Assembly: GCF_002002735.1 (NCBI RefSeq)
Contig: NZ_MUNY01000072.1
Coordinates: 248,001-312,000, forward strand
Direction of reading: 5' to 3'
DNA from: Algoriphagus sp. A40
Lineage (GTDB): Bacteria > Bacteroidota > Bacteroidia > Cytophagales > Cyclobacteriaceae
DNA: 64,000 nucleotides
Positions 1 to 8,020 of this stretch are shown in pieces. The translations under genes and the position numbers were made by a program. Below the pieces are notes generated by a model, which saw nothing but the letters and a program-made list of their open reading frames with translations, was not told the DNA's origin and searched no databases. Position 1 is the stretch's first letter; every line of letters starts with the position of its first letter.

Positions 1-392
1 CCATCTTTTACCAAAAGTCCAGAAATCATCTCTTGCCAAAAATCAACGTATGGAGTTCTCTCGAGAGCCAATCTCCATTCCTCTGCAAATCTCATACGAT
101 CATTTTGAGTTCTTGGAGACCACATTGCTGGCCCTTTTGACCGGTTGAGCATTCTGAACTGAATCATTGATTTGTCAGAGATTATTCCTGACATTCCACC
201 AAGAGCATCTATTTCTCGTACTATTTGTCCTTTTGCCACTCCGCCCATTGCAGGATTGCAGGACATTTGGGCAATGGTATTCATGTTCATAGTACAAAGA
301 AGGACTTTTGACCCCATTGTCGCCGCAGCATGAGCTGCTTCACAGCCGGCATGCCCCGCTCCCACTACTATGACATCGTAAATTGGAAACAT
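1..392 (-). CDS. mnmG: MnmG (GidA) tRNA-modification enzyme, N-terminal part, cut by window edge
   Basis: The first 130 codons of the FAD-dependent subunit that, with MnmE, builds the 5-carboxymethylaminomethyl group on U34 of certain tRNAs. Reading from the ATG at 392, the protein begins MFPIYDVIVVGAGHAGCEAA, the MnmG dinucleotide-binding start. It continues with the family-typical segments NPAMGGVAKGQIVREIDALG and NRSKGPAMWSPRTQNDR. The family is about 620 residues long, so roughly four fifths lies beyond base 1. Two parS sites sit between this start and ybeY, so the mnmG promoter must be near or among them. MnmG genes often lie close to the chromosome origin. Confidence 0.97.
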   Translation of the reverse strand, partial: MFPIYDVIVVGAGHAGCEAAHAAATMGSKVLLCTMNMNTIAQMSCNPAMGGVAKGQIVREIDALGGMSGIISDKSMIQFRMLNRSKGPAMWSPRTQNDRMRFAEEWRLALERTPYVDFWQEMISGLLVKD

Positions 393-408
393 GTTGATTT
401 GTTTATGA

Positions 409-424
409 TGTTTCACGTGAAACG
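409..424. promoter_or_regulatory. parS centromere site, copy 1 (15/16 match)
   Basis: The sequence TGTTTCACGTGAAACG matches the bacterial parS consensus TGTTTCACGTGAAACA at 15 of 16 positions, differing only in the last base. It is a near-perfect palindrome and is bound by ParB (Spo0J) in the chromosome-segregation systems of most bacteria. It lies 17 bases upstream of the mnmG start and 30 bases from a second, perfect site. Confidence 0.9.
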
Positions 425-453
425 TTTCTGGCTTATTCAGAAATTGCCCCAAT

Positions 454-469
454 TGTTTCACGTGAAACA
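454..469. promoter_or_regulatory. parS centromere site, copy 2 (perfect match)
   Basis: The sequence TGTTTCACGTGAAACA matches the 16-bp parS consensus exactly. It ends one base before the ybeY stop codon (471-473) and lies about 60 bases upstream of mnmG. Two sites 45 bases apart, centre to centre, in one short intergenic space is what a ParB-loading centromere looks like. No parA or parB is in this window. Confidence 0.95.
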
Positions 470-470
470 G

Positions 471-896
471 TTAAATATTTTGGTAAAGTTTGATGGCAAA
501 TTCTTCGAGCGATCTCATTTCTTCAGTCTGCTCTTTGGATTTGTCTTTGTATCCCATCAAATGGAAAAGCCCGTGACTAATAACCCGGCTGAGTTCGGCT
601 TCTTCCTCTTGTTGGTGCTTTGAAGCATTGTCTTTGATCCTGTCAATACTTATGAAAATATCCCCTTCAATCGTATTCTCTTTTTCTGAATTGTCAAACG
701 TGATGATGTCTGTATAGGTATGGTGATCCAAATAGTCAACATTGATTTGGTATAAATACTCATCGGAACAAAAGATGTAATTCAGTTCCCCGATCTTGAA
801 GCTTTCAGATTGAGCGATCTTCTTTAACCAGTTTTTTCTCCGCAACTTGTGCTTTAGATCAAATTTGATTTCTTCTGAAAAGAAATTAATCGCCAT
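471..896 (-). CDS. ybeY: YbeY rRNA maturation endoribonuclease
   Basis: A 141-residue metal-dependent endoribonuclease of the UPF0054 family, involved in 16S rRNA 3'-end maturation and ribosome quality control. The C-terminal signature reads HGLFHLMGYKDK. The family motif has three histidines (HGxLHLxGYxH). The first two are present, but the third ligand position is Asp here. The protein has normal length. Its start is 2 bases beyond the stop of the anti-sigma-type ATPase upstream, so the two genes are probably co-transcribed toward mnmG. The 3' end abuts a parS site. Confidence 0.93.
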   Translation of the reverse strand: MAINFFSEEIKFDLKHKLRRKNWLKKIAQSESFKIGELNYIFCSDEYLYQINVDYLDHHTYTDIITFDNSEKENTIEGDIFISIDRIKDNASKHQQEEEAELSRVISHGLFHLMGYKDKSKEQTEEMRSLEEFAIKLYQNI

Positions 897-898
897 AC

Positions 899-1300
899 TC
901 AGTCCATGTAAAAGGAAAGTACCGTCTTTTTTCCACCCTCTTCAAATTTCACTTCATCACTTAGATGCCGAATCAGAAATATTCCTCTGCCTCCGGGTTT
1001 TTCTATGTTTTCAGGAGCTGTGGGATCTTGTAGTTCCTGCAAATCAAATCCTTTCCCTTCGTCCTCTATAATGAACTTTAATTGGTCACCTTCCATTTTT
1101 AGTTCCAGGTGAACCAATTTGTTTTTATCGCTTTGATTTCCGTGAATGATCGCATTGCTGATGCATTCTGTCACGGAAATCATAATATTCCCATAGATGT
1201 CATCATTGATCTCAAAGTTTTCTTTTGCGTTATCGATAAAACTTTCGATGATCTTAATGTTCTCTATCAGAGATGGAATTGAAATTTTAATAGACTTCAT
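899..1300 (-). CDS. Anti-sigma-factor-type ATP-binding protein (HATPase_c_2)
   Basis: A 133-residue protein of the RsbW/SpoIIAB-like GHKL ATPase fold. An N-box helix is visible as ISNAIIHGNQSDKNKLV, a G1 box as IEDEGKGFD, and a G2 region as GGRGIFLIRHLSDEV. Such proteins act as serine kinases and anti-sigma factors that phosphorylate an STAS-domain antagonist, or as isolated HATPase regulators. No STAS partner or sigma factor is adjacent, so the target is unknown. It is followed after 2 bases by ybeY. Confidence 0.85.
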   Translation of the reverse strand: MKSIKISIPSLIENIKIIESFIDNAKENFEINDDIYGNIMISVTECISNAIIHGNQSDKNKLVHLELKMEGDQLKFIIEDEGKGFDLQELQDPTAPENIEKPGGRGIFLIRHLSDEVKFEEGGKKTVLSFYMD

Positions 1301-1340
1301 CTGGGAAATATTCTAGGATTCAGTTCTAATTGATTTATTT

Positions 1341-2102
1341 TTATTCTATTTCTAATACAATCGGACAATGATCCGAGTGTTTTACGTCCGGCAAAATTAC
1401 AGCACTTTTCAGTCTGTTTTGCAATTCATTGGTTACCATATGATAATCAATTCTCCAACCAAGATTTTTCGCTCTTGAATTTGCTCTAAAGCTCCACCAA
1501 GTATACTGATGCGGATTTGGGTTGAAATGTCGAAATGTATCAATGAACCCAGACCCGGTAAACTTGTCCATCCATGCCCGCTCTTCTGGCAAAAAACCGG
1601 ATGAGTTTTTGTTTGAAACTGGGTTATGGATATCAATAGGTTTGTGGCAAATATTATAATCGCCACTCAGAATCACGGTGGTATTTTCATTTCGAAGATC
1701 CTGCATATAACCAAAGATATCGTCAAGAAATTCATATTTAAATCCCTGTCTCTCATCCCCAGTTGTGCCTGATGGAAAATAGGATGAGATGAATGAAAAT
1801 CCATCAAAATCTGCCTGGAGTATTCTTCCTTCGTCATCGTATTTATTCAACCCCATTCCATATTTGAGGGATTTAGGTTTGATTTTAGAGAAAATTGCAA
1901 CTCCGCTGTAGCCCTTTTTTACTGCAGGATACCAATAGAGGTTATATCCTAAATCTTGGAAAATAGTCGGGTCTATGTCCTTTTCATGAGCCTTAATTTC
2001 CTGTAACCCAATAATATCGGGGTTTTCTTCTTTTAGCCAATCTACAAATCCCTTGCTCATAGCAGATCTGATTCCGTTGACGTTGTAAGAGATTAGTTTC
2101 AT
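1341..2102 (-). CDS. xth: Exodeoxyribonuclease III / AP endonuclease
   Basis: A 253-residue member of the exonuclease III/APE1 family, which incises DNA at abasic sites and trims 3' ends in base-excision repair. Visible motifs are YNVNGIRS at the N-terminus, the metal-binding glutamate in GLQEIKA, the SGDYNICHKPIDIHNP catalytic segment, WRIDYHMV, and the C-terminal HSDHCPIVLE with the catalytic histidine. Length and motif order are normal. The gene appears to stand alone, with a 92-base gap to the gene upstream. Confidence 0.95.
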   Translation of the reverse strand: MKLISYNVNGIRSAMSKGFVDWLKEENPDIIGLQEIKAHEKDIDPTIFQDLGYNLYWYPAVKKGYSGVAIFSKIKPKSLKYGMGLNKYDDEGRILQADFDGFSFISSYFPSGTTGDERQGFKYEFLDDIFGYMQDLRNENTTVILSGDYNICHKPIDIHNPVSNKNSSGFLPEERAWMDKFTGSGFIDTFRHFNPNPHQYTWWSFRANSRAKNLGWRIDYHMVTNELQNRLKSAVILPDVKHSDHCPIVLEIE

Positions 2103-2194
2103 ATGATTATAAATGGATTTTTAAAGTCATATGCAATCTCGTATAGTTTATAATTATTGTAGTGTGTGATGTTCTTCGTCATGTTCGAATTCAT

Positions 2195-2554
2195 TTAGAT
2201 TTCGATTTGATATTCTTTTTCGAAATAATCCATTACCTGGATTTTTAGAAGTTTTTCTTGTTCAAGTAAATCAAAATGAGGCAATTCCTTTACCAATTTC
2301 CAATGTGGCCACCCATCCTGATCAACGAAATCCAATTCGTAAAACCCGGCATAGCTTAATACTTTGCATACAGCAATATGCATCAAATCTTGCTTTTGCT
2401 CTTTTGAGAAGGCTTTAGTTCCTTTTCCCAATTCCTGAACCCCTATCAAGAAGAGTACGCCATTCAGGTCGTTTGGTTTTTTTCCAACTGTATCTTTCAG
2501 TCCATCCAATAATTTGGACCAACGTTTTTCAAGATCAAGATCCCGCTTAAACAT
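2195..2554 (-). CDS. Conserved small protein of unknown function
   Basis: A 119-residue soluble protein rich in Lys, Glu and Leu, with no signal peptide or membrane segment. The middle (LNGVLFLIGVQELGKG, KQDLMHIAVCKVLSYAGFYEL) looks helical, and a conspicuous segment DQDGWPHWKLVKELPHFDL follows. No catalytic motif was recognised. It starts 8 bases after the stop of the AhpD-like gene and is probably in one operon with it. Reading frame, ribosome-binding region and codon use look like a real gene; the function is not known. Confidence 0.75.
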   Translation of the reverse strand: MFKRDLDLEKRWSKLLDGLKDTVGKKPNDLNGVLFLIGVQELGKGTKAFSKEQKQDLMHIAVCKVLSYAGFYELDFVDQDGWPHWKLVKELPHFDLLEQEKLLKIQVMDYFEKEYQIEI

Positions 2555-2562
2555 AACTTATC

Positions 2563-2904
2563 TTATTGAATTTCAAGTTCTTCCCAGTATTCTACGGCCC
2601 GTCTAAGGTGTGGGATGACTATGGAGCCACCAATGATCATGGCAATTGAAAACACCTCAAAAATTTCTTCCTTTTTTAAACCGGCTTCATGACTTTTTCC
2701 CAAATGATATTTAATGCAATCGTCACACCTCAATACCATGGAACAGGCAAGTCCGATCATTTCCTTTGTTTTAATATCCAACTCTCCCTGGGCATAAGTG
2801 TTGGTATCAAGGTTGAAAAATCGTTTGATCACCTTGTTATCTTCCGCCATGATTTTCTCATTCATCTTGGCTCTGTAAGCGTTGAATTCTTCTATCAGAT
2901 TCAT
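2563..2904 (-). CDS. Carboxymuconolactone decarboxylase / AhpD-like protein
   Basis: A 113-residue all-helical protein of the AhpD/carboxymuconolactone decarboxylase superfamily. The redox signature is seen as CSMVLRCDDCIKYHLGKSHEAG, with the CxxC pair (CDDC) followed four residues later by the proton-relay histidine. This favours a peroxidase or disulfide-reductase role over decarboxylase activity. It is transcribed divergently from comF across about 80 bases and is followed by a small unknown gene. Confidence 0.88.
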   Translation of the reverse strand: MNLIEEFNAYRAKMNEKIMAEDNKVIKRFFNLDTNTYAQGELDIKTKEMIGLACSMVLRCDDCIKYHLGKSHEAGLKKEEIFEVFSIAMIIGGSIVIPHLRRAVEYWEELEIQ

Positions 2905-2984
2905 TAACTTAAGGATTAATATTTTCCAAAGGGTAAATATACTGCATATTCAACCCTATGGGCTAACAACAGAACTTTTTAGCT

Positions 2985-3677
2985 ATGCGATTTCTTTTTT
3001 GGAATGATTTTTTGGATTTGATTTTCCCAAGAAATTGCCCTCAATGTGGAAGGGCTCTATTTGATTTTGAGCCTTGTTTATGTACAGTTTGCCAAGGATC
3101 ATTACCATTGGCAAATTTCCATCTTAGGCCATTTGATAATGAGCTTTCTTCTAAAATCCGCGGGCTGACTCAAGTCAACCGGGTAATGGCATTTCTTAGG
3201 TTTTCAAAAAAAGGACAAAGCCAGAAGCTTCTCCATCAGCTCAAATACCGGAACAAGCCCGAAATCGGAGAAGAAATGGGCAGATTGTATGGTTTGTCCT
3301 TAGCTAACCACGGGTATCAAAAAGAATGGGATGTAATTGTGCCTGTGCCACTCCATCCCATGAAACAAAAACGCCGCGGCTATAATCAAAGTGAAAAATT
3401 TGGAGTCGGCCTATCAAAATCTTTGGGAATTAAACTGGAAAATTTTCTTGAGCGGAAAAAGTTCACTGAAACTCAGACGAAAAAATCCAGACTCCAGCGA
3501 TTGGACAATGTAGAAGAAGTGTTTGATTTAAAGGCGAATGAAGAAATTTCGGGCCTTAGGATTTTGTTGGTAGATGACGTGATTACCACGGGCGCGACAC
3601 TTTGTGCATGCGCCAATGTCCTTTTGGCCAATGGTGCAAAAACTGTAGATTTGGCAACCATAGCTGCAGGCGGCTAA
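2985..3677 (+). CDS. comF: ComF family phosphoribosyltransferase-like protein
   Basis: A 230-residue ComF-type protein. The N-terminus carries a zinc ribbon, CPQCGRALFDFEPCLCTVC (residues about 18-36). The C-terminal half is a type I phosphoribosyltransferase domain with the PRPP loop ILLVDDVITTGATLCAC. The intervening VPVPLHPMKQKRRGYNQSE segment is typical of ComF. In naturally competent bacteria ComF acts in DNA uptake; in non-competent lineages its role is unclear. It is followed after 10 bases by a YfiT-like gene in the same direction. Confidence 0.93.
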   Translation: MRFLFWNDFLDLIFPRNCPQCGRALFDFEPCLCTVCQGSLPLANFHLRPFDNELSSKIRGLTQVNRVMAFLRFSKKGQSQKLLHQLKYRNKPEIGEEMGRLYGLSLANHGYQKEWDVIVPVPLHPMKQKRRGYNQSEKFGVGLSKSLGIKLENFLERKKFTETQTKKSRLQRLDNVEEVFDLKANEEISGLRILLVDDVITTGATLCACANVLLANGAKTVDLATIAAGG

Positions 3678-3687
3678 TTGATCTACC

Positions 3688-4236
3688 ATGAGCATAGACA
3701 TTGAATTTCTAAAATACCCCATCGGGAAGTTTAAAATGCCTGAATTGGTTTCTAATGATAATATTTTGGACGCCATTTCTATCATTAAATCATTTCCCGC
3801 GCAAATTTTTGCGGCGGTGAGCCCCCTATCAATAGCTCAGCTTGACACGCCTTACCGCCCTGGTGGATGGACGATAAGACAATTGGTACATCACTGTGCT
3901 GATAGCCACATGAATGCATTTATTCGTTTCAAATTGGCATTGACGGAGTCAAATCCAACTATTAAACCGTATGAGGAAGCCCTTTGGGCTAATCTTGCTG
4001 ATGCAGCTTTGCCAATCGAATCCTCTCTGGCAATCATAAAAGCAATTCATTTGAAATGGGGAGTAATTCTGGACTCGATGAAGCCTGAGGATTTTAAGAA
4101 AACCTATTTTCATCCTGAGAAGAAGCGGAGTCAAGAATTGGAAGAAATAACACTAATGTATGCCTGGCATTCTCAGCATCATCTTGCGCATATTCAACAT
4201 TTGGTACTGAGGGAGAATTGGTCCTTTGGAAAATAA
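3688..4236 (+). CDS. YfiT/DinB-type metal-dependent hydrolase or thiol transferase
   Basis: A 182-residue four-helix-bundle protein of the DinB/YfiT superfamily. The N-terminal KYPIGKFKMPE and WTIRQLVHHCADSHMNAFIR segments are characteristic of the YfiT (BstA-like) branch. Metal-ligand histidines are visible at HHCADSH and at WHSQHHLAHIQHL near the C-terminus. Members of this group are putative metal-dependent hydrolases or bacillithiol S-transferases. The substrate here is unknown. The gene follows comF closely and precedes the MBOAT gene by 27 bases. Confidence 0.85.
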   Translation: MSIDIEFLKYPIGKFKMPELVSNDNILDAISIIKSFPAQIFAAVSPLSIAQLDTPYRPGGWTIRQLVHHCADSHMNAFIRFKLALTESNPTIKPYEEALWANLADAALPIESSLAIIKAIHLKWGVILDSMKPEDFKKTYFHPEKKRSQELEEITLMYAWHSQHHLAHIQHLVLRENWSFGK

Positions 4237-4263
4237 ACCTTCAAAATCAGATGTCTGGTAATA

Positions 4264-5679
4264 ATGCTTTTTAACTCCATAGAATTTGCCATTTTCCTGC
4301 CAATAGTATTTGCACTCTATTGGTTATTCCAAAAAAATCATCGCATCCAACTTTGGATTTTGCTTGGAGCCAGTTATTTGTTCTATGGCTGGTGGGATTG
4401 GCGGTTTTTAGGTTTGATTGCTTTAAGCTCTTTTATAGATTTTTTTATCGGGCTTGGTTTAGGACAAACGGATGATCCCAAAAGAAGAAAACTCCTTTTG
4501 GCAGCGAGTTTGGTTGCCAACCTTGGTTTATTGGGCTTTTTCAAATACTTCAATTTCTTTACGGAAGCGTTCGTAGATGCCTTTTCTTTGTTTGGGATGA
4601 GTTTGGAAAAATCAAGACTAGACATCATTCTTCCTGTTGGGATCAGCTTTTATACTTTTCAGACACTCAGCTATACCTTTGATGTGTATAAAAAACAACT
4701 TACCCCAACTAAAGATGTTCTGGCGTTTCTGGGGTTTGTGAGTTTCTTCCCCCAATTGGTTGCTGGACCTATCGAGCGTGCCTCTCATCTGCTTGGTCAA
4801 TTTTATTCACCTCGAAAATTTGAATATTCTACAGCAGTTTGTGGAGTAAGGCTCATCGTCTGGGGTTTATTTAAGAAAGTTGTCATTGCAGATAATGCTG
4901 CAATTCTTGTCGATGAGATATTTTCCAACTATCAGGATCAAAATAGCTTATCTCTAATTCTCGGATCAGTCCTGTTTGCATTGCAGATTTATGGGGATTT
5001 CAGCGGGTATTCCGATATCGCCATTGGGCTTTCCAGGATGTTTGGTTTCGATTTGATGATGAATTTTCGATTTCCTTATTTAGCTCAAAACATCAATGAC
5101 TTTTGGAAAAGATGGCATATATCACTTTCAACGTGGTTTAGGGATTATGTTTATATCCCATTGGGGGGAAGTCGAGGATCAACTTTATTTTCGCTCAGAA
5201 ATGTAATGGCGATATTCTTAATCAGTGGATTTTGGCATGGGGCCAACTGGAATTACCTTGTTTGGGGCGCAATTCATGGGGTGATGTATATTCCATTCTT
5301 CATTAATAAAGCCCATCAAAATCTTCATCAGGAGCCTTTTTGGATGAAATTACCAAAGATTTTTCTGACGTTTTCTGTAGTTTGTATTGCTTGGATTTTC
5401 TTCAGAGCTGATTCTTTGGGTCAGGCGCTGGATTACCTGGGGCATTTATGGTCAAATGAAGGATCTGGAAATTACATTTTCAGCCAAACCAAAAGAACTA
5501 TGATATTTGGTGTGGTAGCCATTTTCAGTGGAATAATGCTGGCAGCCGAGGCGTATTTTGAAAGCAGGCAAAAATCTGAAGTCTTATTGCCCAGCAAATA
5601 TTTGCTGTTGCTGGCTTTGTCGATCGTGTTTTTCGGGGCATTCAAAAACCACGAAAGCTTCATCTATTTTCAGTTTTGA
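4264..5679 (+). CDS. MBOAT family O-acyltransferase (AlgI/DltB-like)
   Basis: A 471-residue polytopic membrane protein with about ten hydrophobic segments. MBOAT landmarks are present: the GPIERA motif, the QIYGDFSGYSDIAIGLSRMFG segment, FWKRWHISLSTWFRDYVYIPLGG, and the conserved histidine in ISGFWHGANWNYLVWGAIHG. AlgI/DltB relatives transfer acyl groups across the membrane to extracellular polysaccharides or other surface polymers. The stop codon overlaps by one base the start of an SGNH-like partner, a typical MBOAT pairing. The acceptor polymer is not evident. Confidence 0.93.
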   Translation: MLFNSIEFAIFLPIVFALYWLFQKNHRIQLWILLGASYLFYGWWDWRFLGLIALSSFIDFFIGLGLGQTDDPKRRKLLLAASLVANLGLLGFFKYFNFFTEAFVDAFSLFGMSLEKSRLDIILPVGISFYTFQTLSYTFDVYKKQLTPTKDVLAFLGFVSFFPQLVAGPIERASHLLGQFYSPRKFEYSTAVCGVRLIVWGLFKKVVIADNAAILVDEIFSNYQDQNSLSLILGSVLFALQIYGDFSGYSDIAIGLSRMFGFDLMMNFRFPYLAQNINDFWKRWHISLSTWFRDYVYIPLGGSRGSTLFSLRNVMAIFLISGFWHGANWNYLVWGAIHGVMYIPFFINKAHQNLHQEPFWMKLPKIFLTFSVVCIAWIFFRADSLGQALDYLGHLWSNEGSGNYIFSQTKRTMIFGVVAIFSGIMLAAEAYFESRQKSEVLLPSKYLLLLALSIVFFGAFKNHESFIYFQF

Positions 5680-6572
5680 TGAAAAAGTTTGTTCTAAAAT
5701 CAGCGCTTTACTTGGCGGTTGTCTTGCTTTTGGCTAATGGGGTAGCATTTTTAGCATCCTTTGCCTTGGAAAAAAGCCAGTTTTTTAAACCGTCTTTTTT
5801 AGTAAATGCTTTTGAACCCAAGCAAAAGTTTAAAGTCGCAGTTTTTGGATCCAGCCGAAGCCTTGCTTCCCTGGACACCAAAATTATTTCGGACCAGATG
5901 GAGGGAATCTCTGCCAACTTTTCCATGGATTACACCGCTTTGCCAACTACCAAACTTATGGTTGAGCATTTCTTTGCCCAAGGGTTCCAATCTGAATATG
6001 TGGTGATTTCAATTGATCTACCCGATCTGGATTCCTCAAAAACAGTGATTTCAGAAAACGATTATCGGTTTTTCCCTTTTAGGAAAGAGTCTTACGTGGT
6101 AGCATATTATAAGAAATATGATGAAGGAATGGTTAAGCCCTTAGCTTCATCAGCGCATTTTCCTTTTTTAGGAATTGGATATTATAATATGGAATTGTTG
6201 GGGCCTGCGCTAATTTCTGCATTTAAGCCGGAGTACAGGTACCAGTTTGATGAATTGGGCAATTTTCAATATCCGGATATTTTGGGAATGAAGGAGAGAC
6301 CAGAATTTAGGTATTTTCAATCGGCTTTGGCTAACCCCATTTTAAAGGAAATTGCTGAATTGACCTCGCAAAATTCATCCAACTTGATCATATACATTGC
6401 TCCATTTCTACGTGATGACATTGAAATATTGGATTCTTGTCCATATGTGGTGATCAATCATGCCAGGATAATCAATGAACCAAAGTATTTTTCAGATTAT
6501 ATCCATTTGGTAAATTCTGGGAAAATATTGGCCACGGAAGCTTTTATCCAAGATTTGGAAAAGCTGGATTAA
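5679..6572 (+). CDS. Membrane-anchored SGNH/DltD-like partner of the MBOAT enzyme
   Basis: A 297-residue protein with one N-terminal membrane anchor (about residues 5-25) and an external domain. A Ser-hydrolase-like block, VAVFGSSRSLASLD, resembles the Gly-Ser motif of SGNH/DltD enzymes. A late DYIHLVNSGK provides the Asp/His block usual near the end of that fold. The ATG at 5679 overlaps the MBOAT stop (TGATG), indicating translational coupling; the in-frame TTG three bases earlier is unlikely to be used. It probably accepts or transfers the acyl group outside the cell. Family assignment is by motif and context only. Confidence 0.72.
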   Translation: MKKFVLKSALYLAVVLLLANGVAFLASFALEKSQFFKPSFLVNAFEPKQKFKVAVFGSSRSLASLDTKIISDQMEGISANFSMDYTALPTTKLMVEHFFAQGFQSEYVVISIDLPDLDSSKTVISENDYRFFPFRKESYVVAYYKKYDEGMVKPLASSAHFPFLGIGYYNMELLGPALISAFKPEYRYQFDELGNFQYPDILGMKERPEFRYFQSALANPILKEIAELTSQNSSNLIIYIAPFLRDDIEILDSCPYVVINHARIINEPKYFSDYIHLVNSGKILATEAFIQDLEKLD

Positions 6573-6592
6573 AGTCGCCTAAATTGTAAACC

Positions 6593-7351
6593 ATGAACAT
6601 CTCCCTAAAAAATCAACGGATTTTGGTCACAGGTGCCTCCCGAGGAATCGGGCGAGCCATAGCCCGGCAACTTTCGGAGTCAGGGGCAGAAGTAATCATT
6701 CATTACAATTCAAATAAACCGGAGGCGGAGAGTCTCCACAACCAGCTCAAAAATCCGGCACACATCGAAGCCTGCGACCTTTCCCAGTCTGCTGAAGTTG
6801 TTGGGTTCATTCCCAGACTGGTCGAGAAATACGGGCCTTTGACTGCTCTGATCAACAATGCCGGGATTTCAACATCTGCTCCTGATACTTTACCCACAGG
6901 AGAATGGCTGCAAATTTGGGAGAAAGTTATGGCTGTGAACTCCACTGCAGTAGGAATTCTGTCCAAGGAATTTATTGATCAGGCAAAAGCTCATGAAAAC
7001 GGTAGGATCGTAATGATTTCCTCAAGGGCGGCCTTCCGGGGAGATACGCCGGATTATCTGGCTTATGCGGCTTCCAAAGGCGCCTTGGTCAGCTTGACCC
7101 GCTCTATTGCAAGGCATTATGGGAAAACAGGAATCAAGGCTTTTCTCATTGCTCCGGGTTTTACCCGAACTGATATGGCAAATGAGATTCTTGCCGAATA
7201 CGGAGAAGATTTTGCTTTGAAGGACATTGCTCTCAAAGAACTTACCCTTCCCGAAGATATTGCTCCAATGGTGACTCTTCTCTGTTCTGGACTTGCTGAT
7301 CACGCTACAGGTACCTCTATCGATATGAATGCGGGATCTTATGTGAGGTAA
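6593..7351 (+). CDS. Short-chain dehydrogenase/reductase (FabG-like)
   Basis: A 252-residue classical SDR. The NAD(P) loop is TGASRGIGRAIA, followed by the NNAGIS stabilising motif, the catalytic serine in IVMISSRAAF, and the YAASK catalytic Tyr-Lys pair. An acidic Asp64-region motif (EACDLS) is also present. It resembles 3-oxoacyl-ACP reductases, but no other fatty-acid genes lie next to it, so the substrate is uncertain. It starts 20 bases after the SGNH-like gene and may share its transcript. Confidence 0.92.
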   Translation: MNISLKNQRILVTGASRGIGRAIARQLSESGAEVIIHYNSNKPEAESLHNQLKNPAHIEACDLSQSAEVVGFIPRLVEKYGPLTALINNAGISTSAPDTLPTGEWLQIWEKVMAVNSTAVGILSKEFIDQAKAHENGRIVMISSRAAFRGDTPDYLAYAASKGALVSLTRSIARHYGKTGIKAFLIAPGFTRTDMANEILAEYGEDFALKDIALKELTLPEDIAPMVTLLCSGLADHATGTSIDMNAGSYVR

Positions 7352-7433
7352 TTAGGTTGGGGGAAATTCTACTCCCAAACCTTATCTCATTCCAGAAGGA
7401 GTTTTTGACAGGTTTTCATTTGAAAAAAGGAAA

Positions 7434-8018
7434 ATGACGAAAAGAGATTCTACGTTAACTCCAGAGCTGATCAAAATCCTGAAAATCTTTATTTTTTCTT
7501 CATTGGGGTTGGTTTTGGTCCTGTCATTTTTCAATGACCATCGGGCAAATAATACTGGAGAAGACCGGACTTTTCATGTTTCAGATGCCAATCGTCTTTA
7601 CTTTCTGAATGTGAGATCGATTTATTACGATCGGGAAATCAGGAGTGATGCCGGGATGACTCTATTCCGTCACGGGAAAAGATTTCAGTCTGATTTTCTC
7701 CCGACCCTGGATTTGGTTATCCTTTTGAACCCTTTGAAGGACAATGCCTTTATTTATTTCGAGTTGAAAAATGGAGATTGGCCAATTCAGATCAGGGCAA
7801 AATCTGGTGGAATTGACGAAGTTTTTGAGTTTTCAAACGGAAATAATACGGATCATTTTGACTTACTTAAAAAGCTGAAACCTGCTTTTGATCAGAATTC
7901 CGAATTTGAATTGATCGTAGACGGAAAATCCTTTCCGCTTTGGTCCGAGGAAAAGGAAAAAACAGCTTTAAAATCAGTCTTGGAAGACTATTTCAGACTT
8001 ATAGACCAAACCAACTAA
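7434..8018 (+). CDS. Hypothetical protein with one N-terminal membrane segment
   Basis: A 194-residue protein of unknown function. A hydrophobic segment (residues about 14-32, ILKIFIFSSLGLVLVLSFF) precedes a hydrophilic, mostly beta-rich external domain with no recognised catalytic motif. It ends two bases before the ATG of a hotdog thioesterase, so the two genes are likely co-transcribed. A purine-rich AAAAGGAAA stretch just ahead of the ATG fits this start. Confidence 0.7.
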   Translation: MTKRDSTLTPELIKILKIFIFSSLGLVLVLSFFNDHRANNTGEDRTFHVSDANRLYFLNVRSIYYDREIRSDAGMTLFRHGKRFQSDFLPTLDLVILLNPLKDNAFIYFELKNGDWPIQIRAKSGGIDEVFEFSNGNNTDHFDLLKKLKPAFDQNSEFELIVDGKSFPLWSEEKEKTALKSVLEDYFRLIDQTN

Positions 8019-8020
8019 TC

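Noticed and set aside
7940..8020. Longer N-terminus for the thioesterase
   Set aside because: The extension overlaps the preceding gene; the ATG at 8021, two bases after its stop, gives the normal hotdog start.
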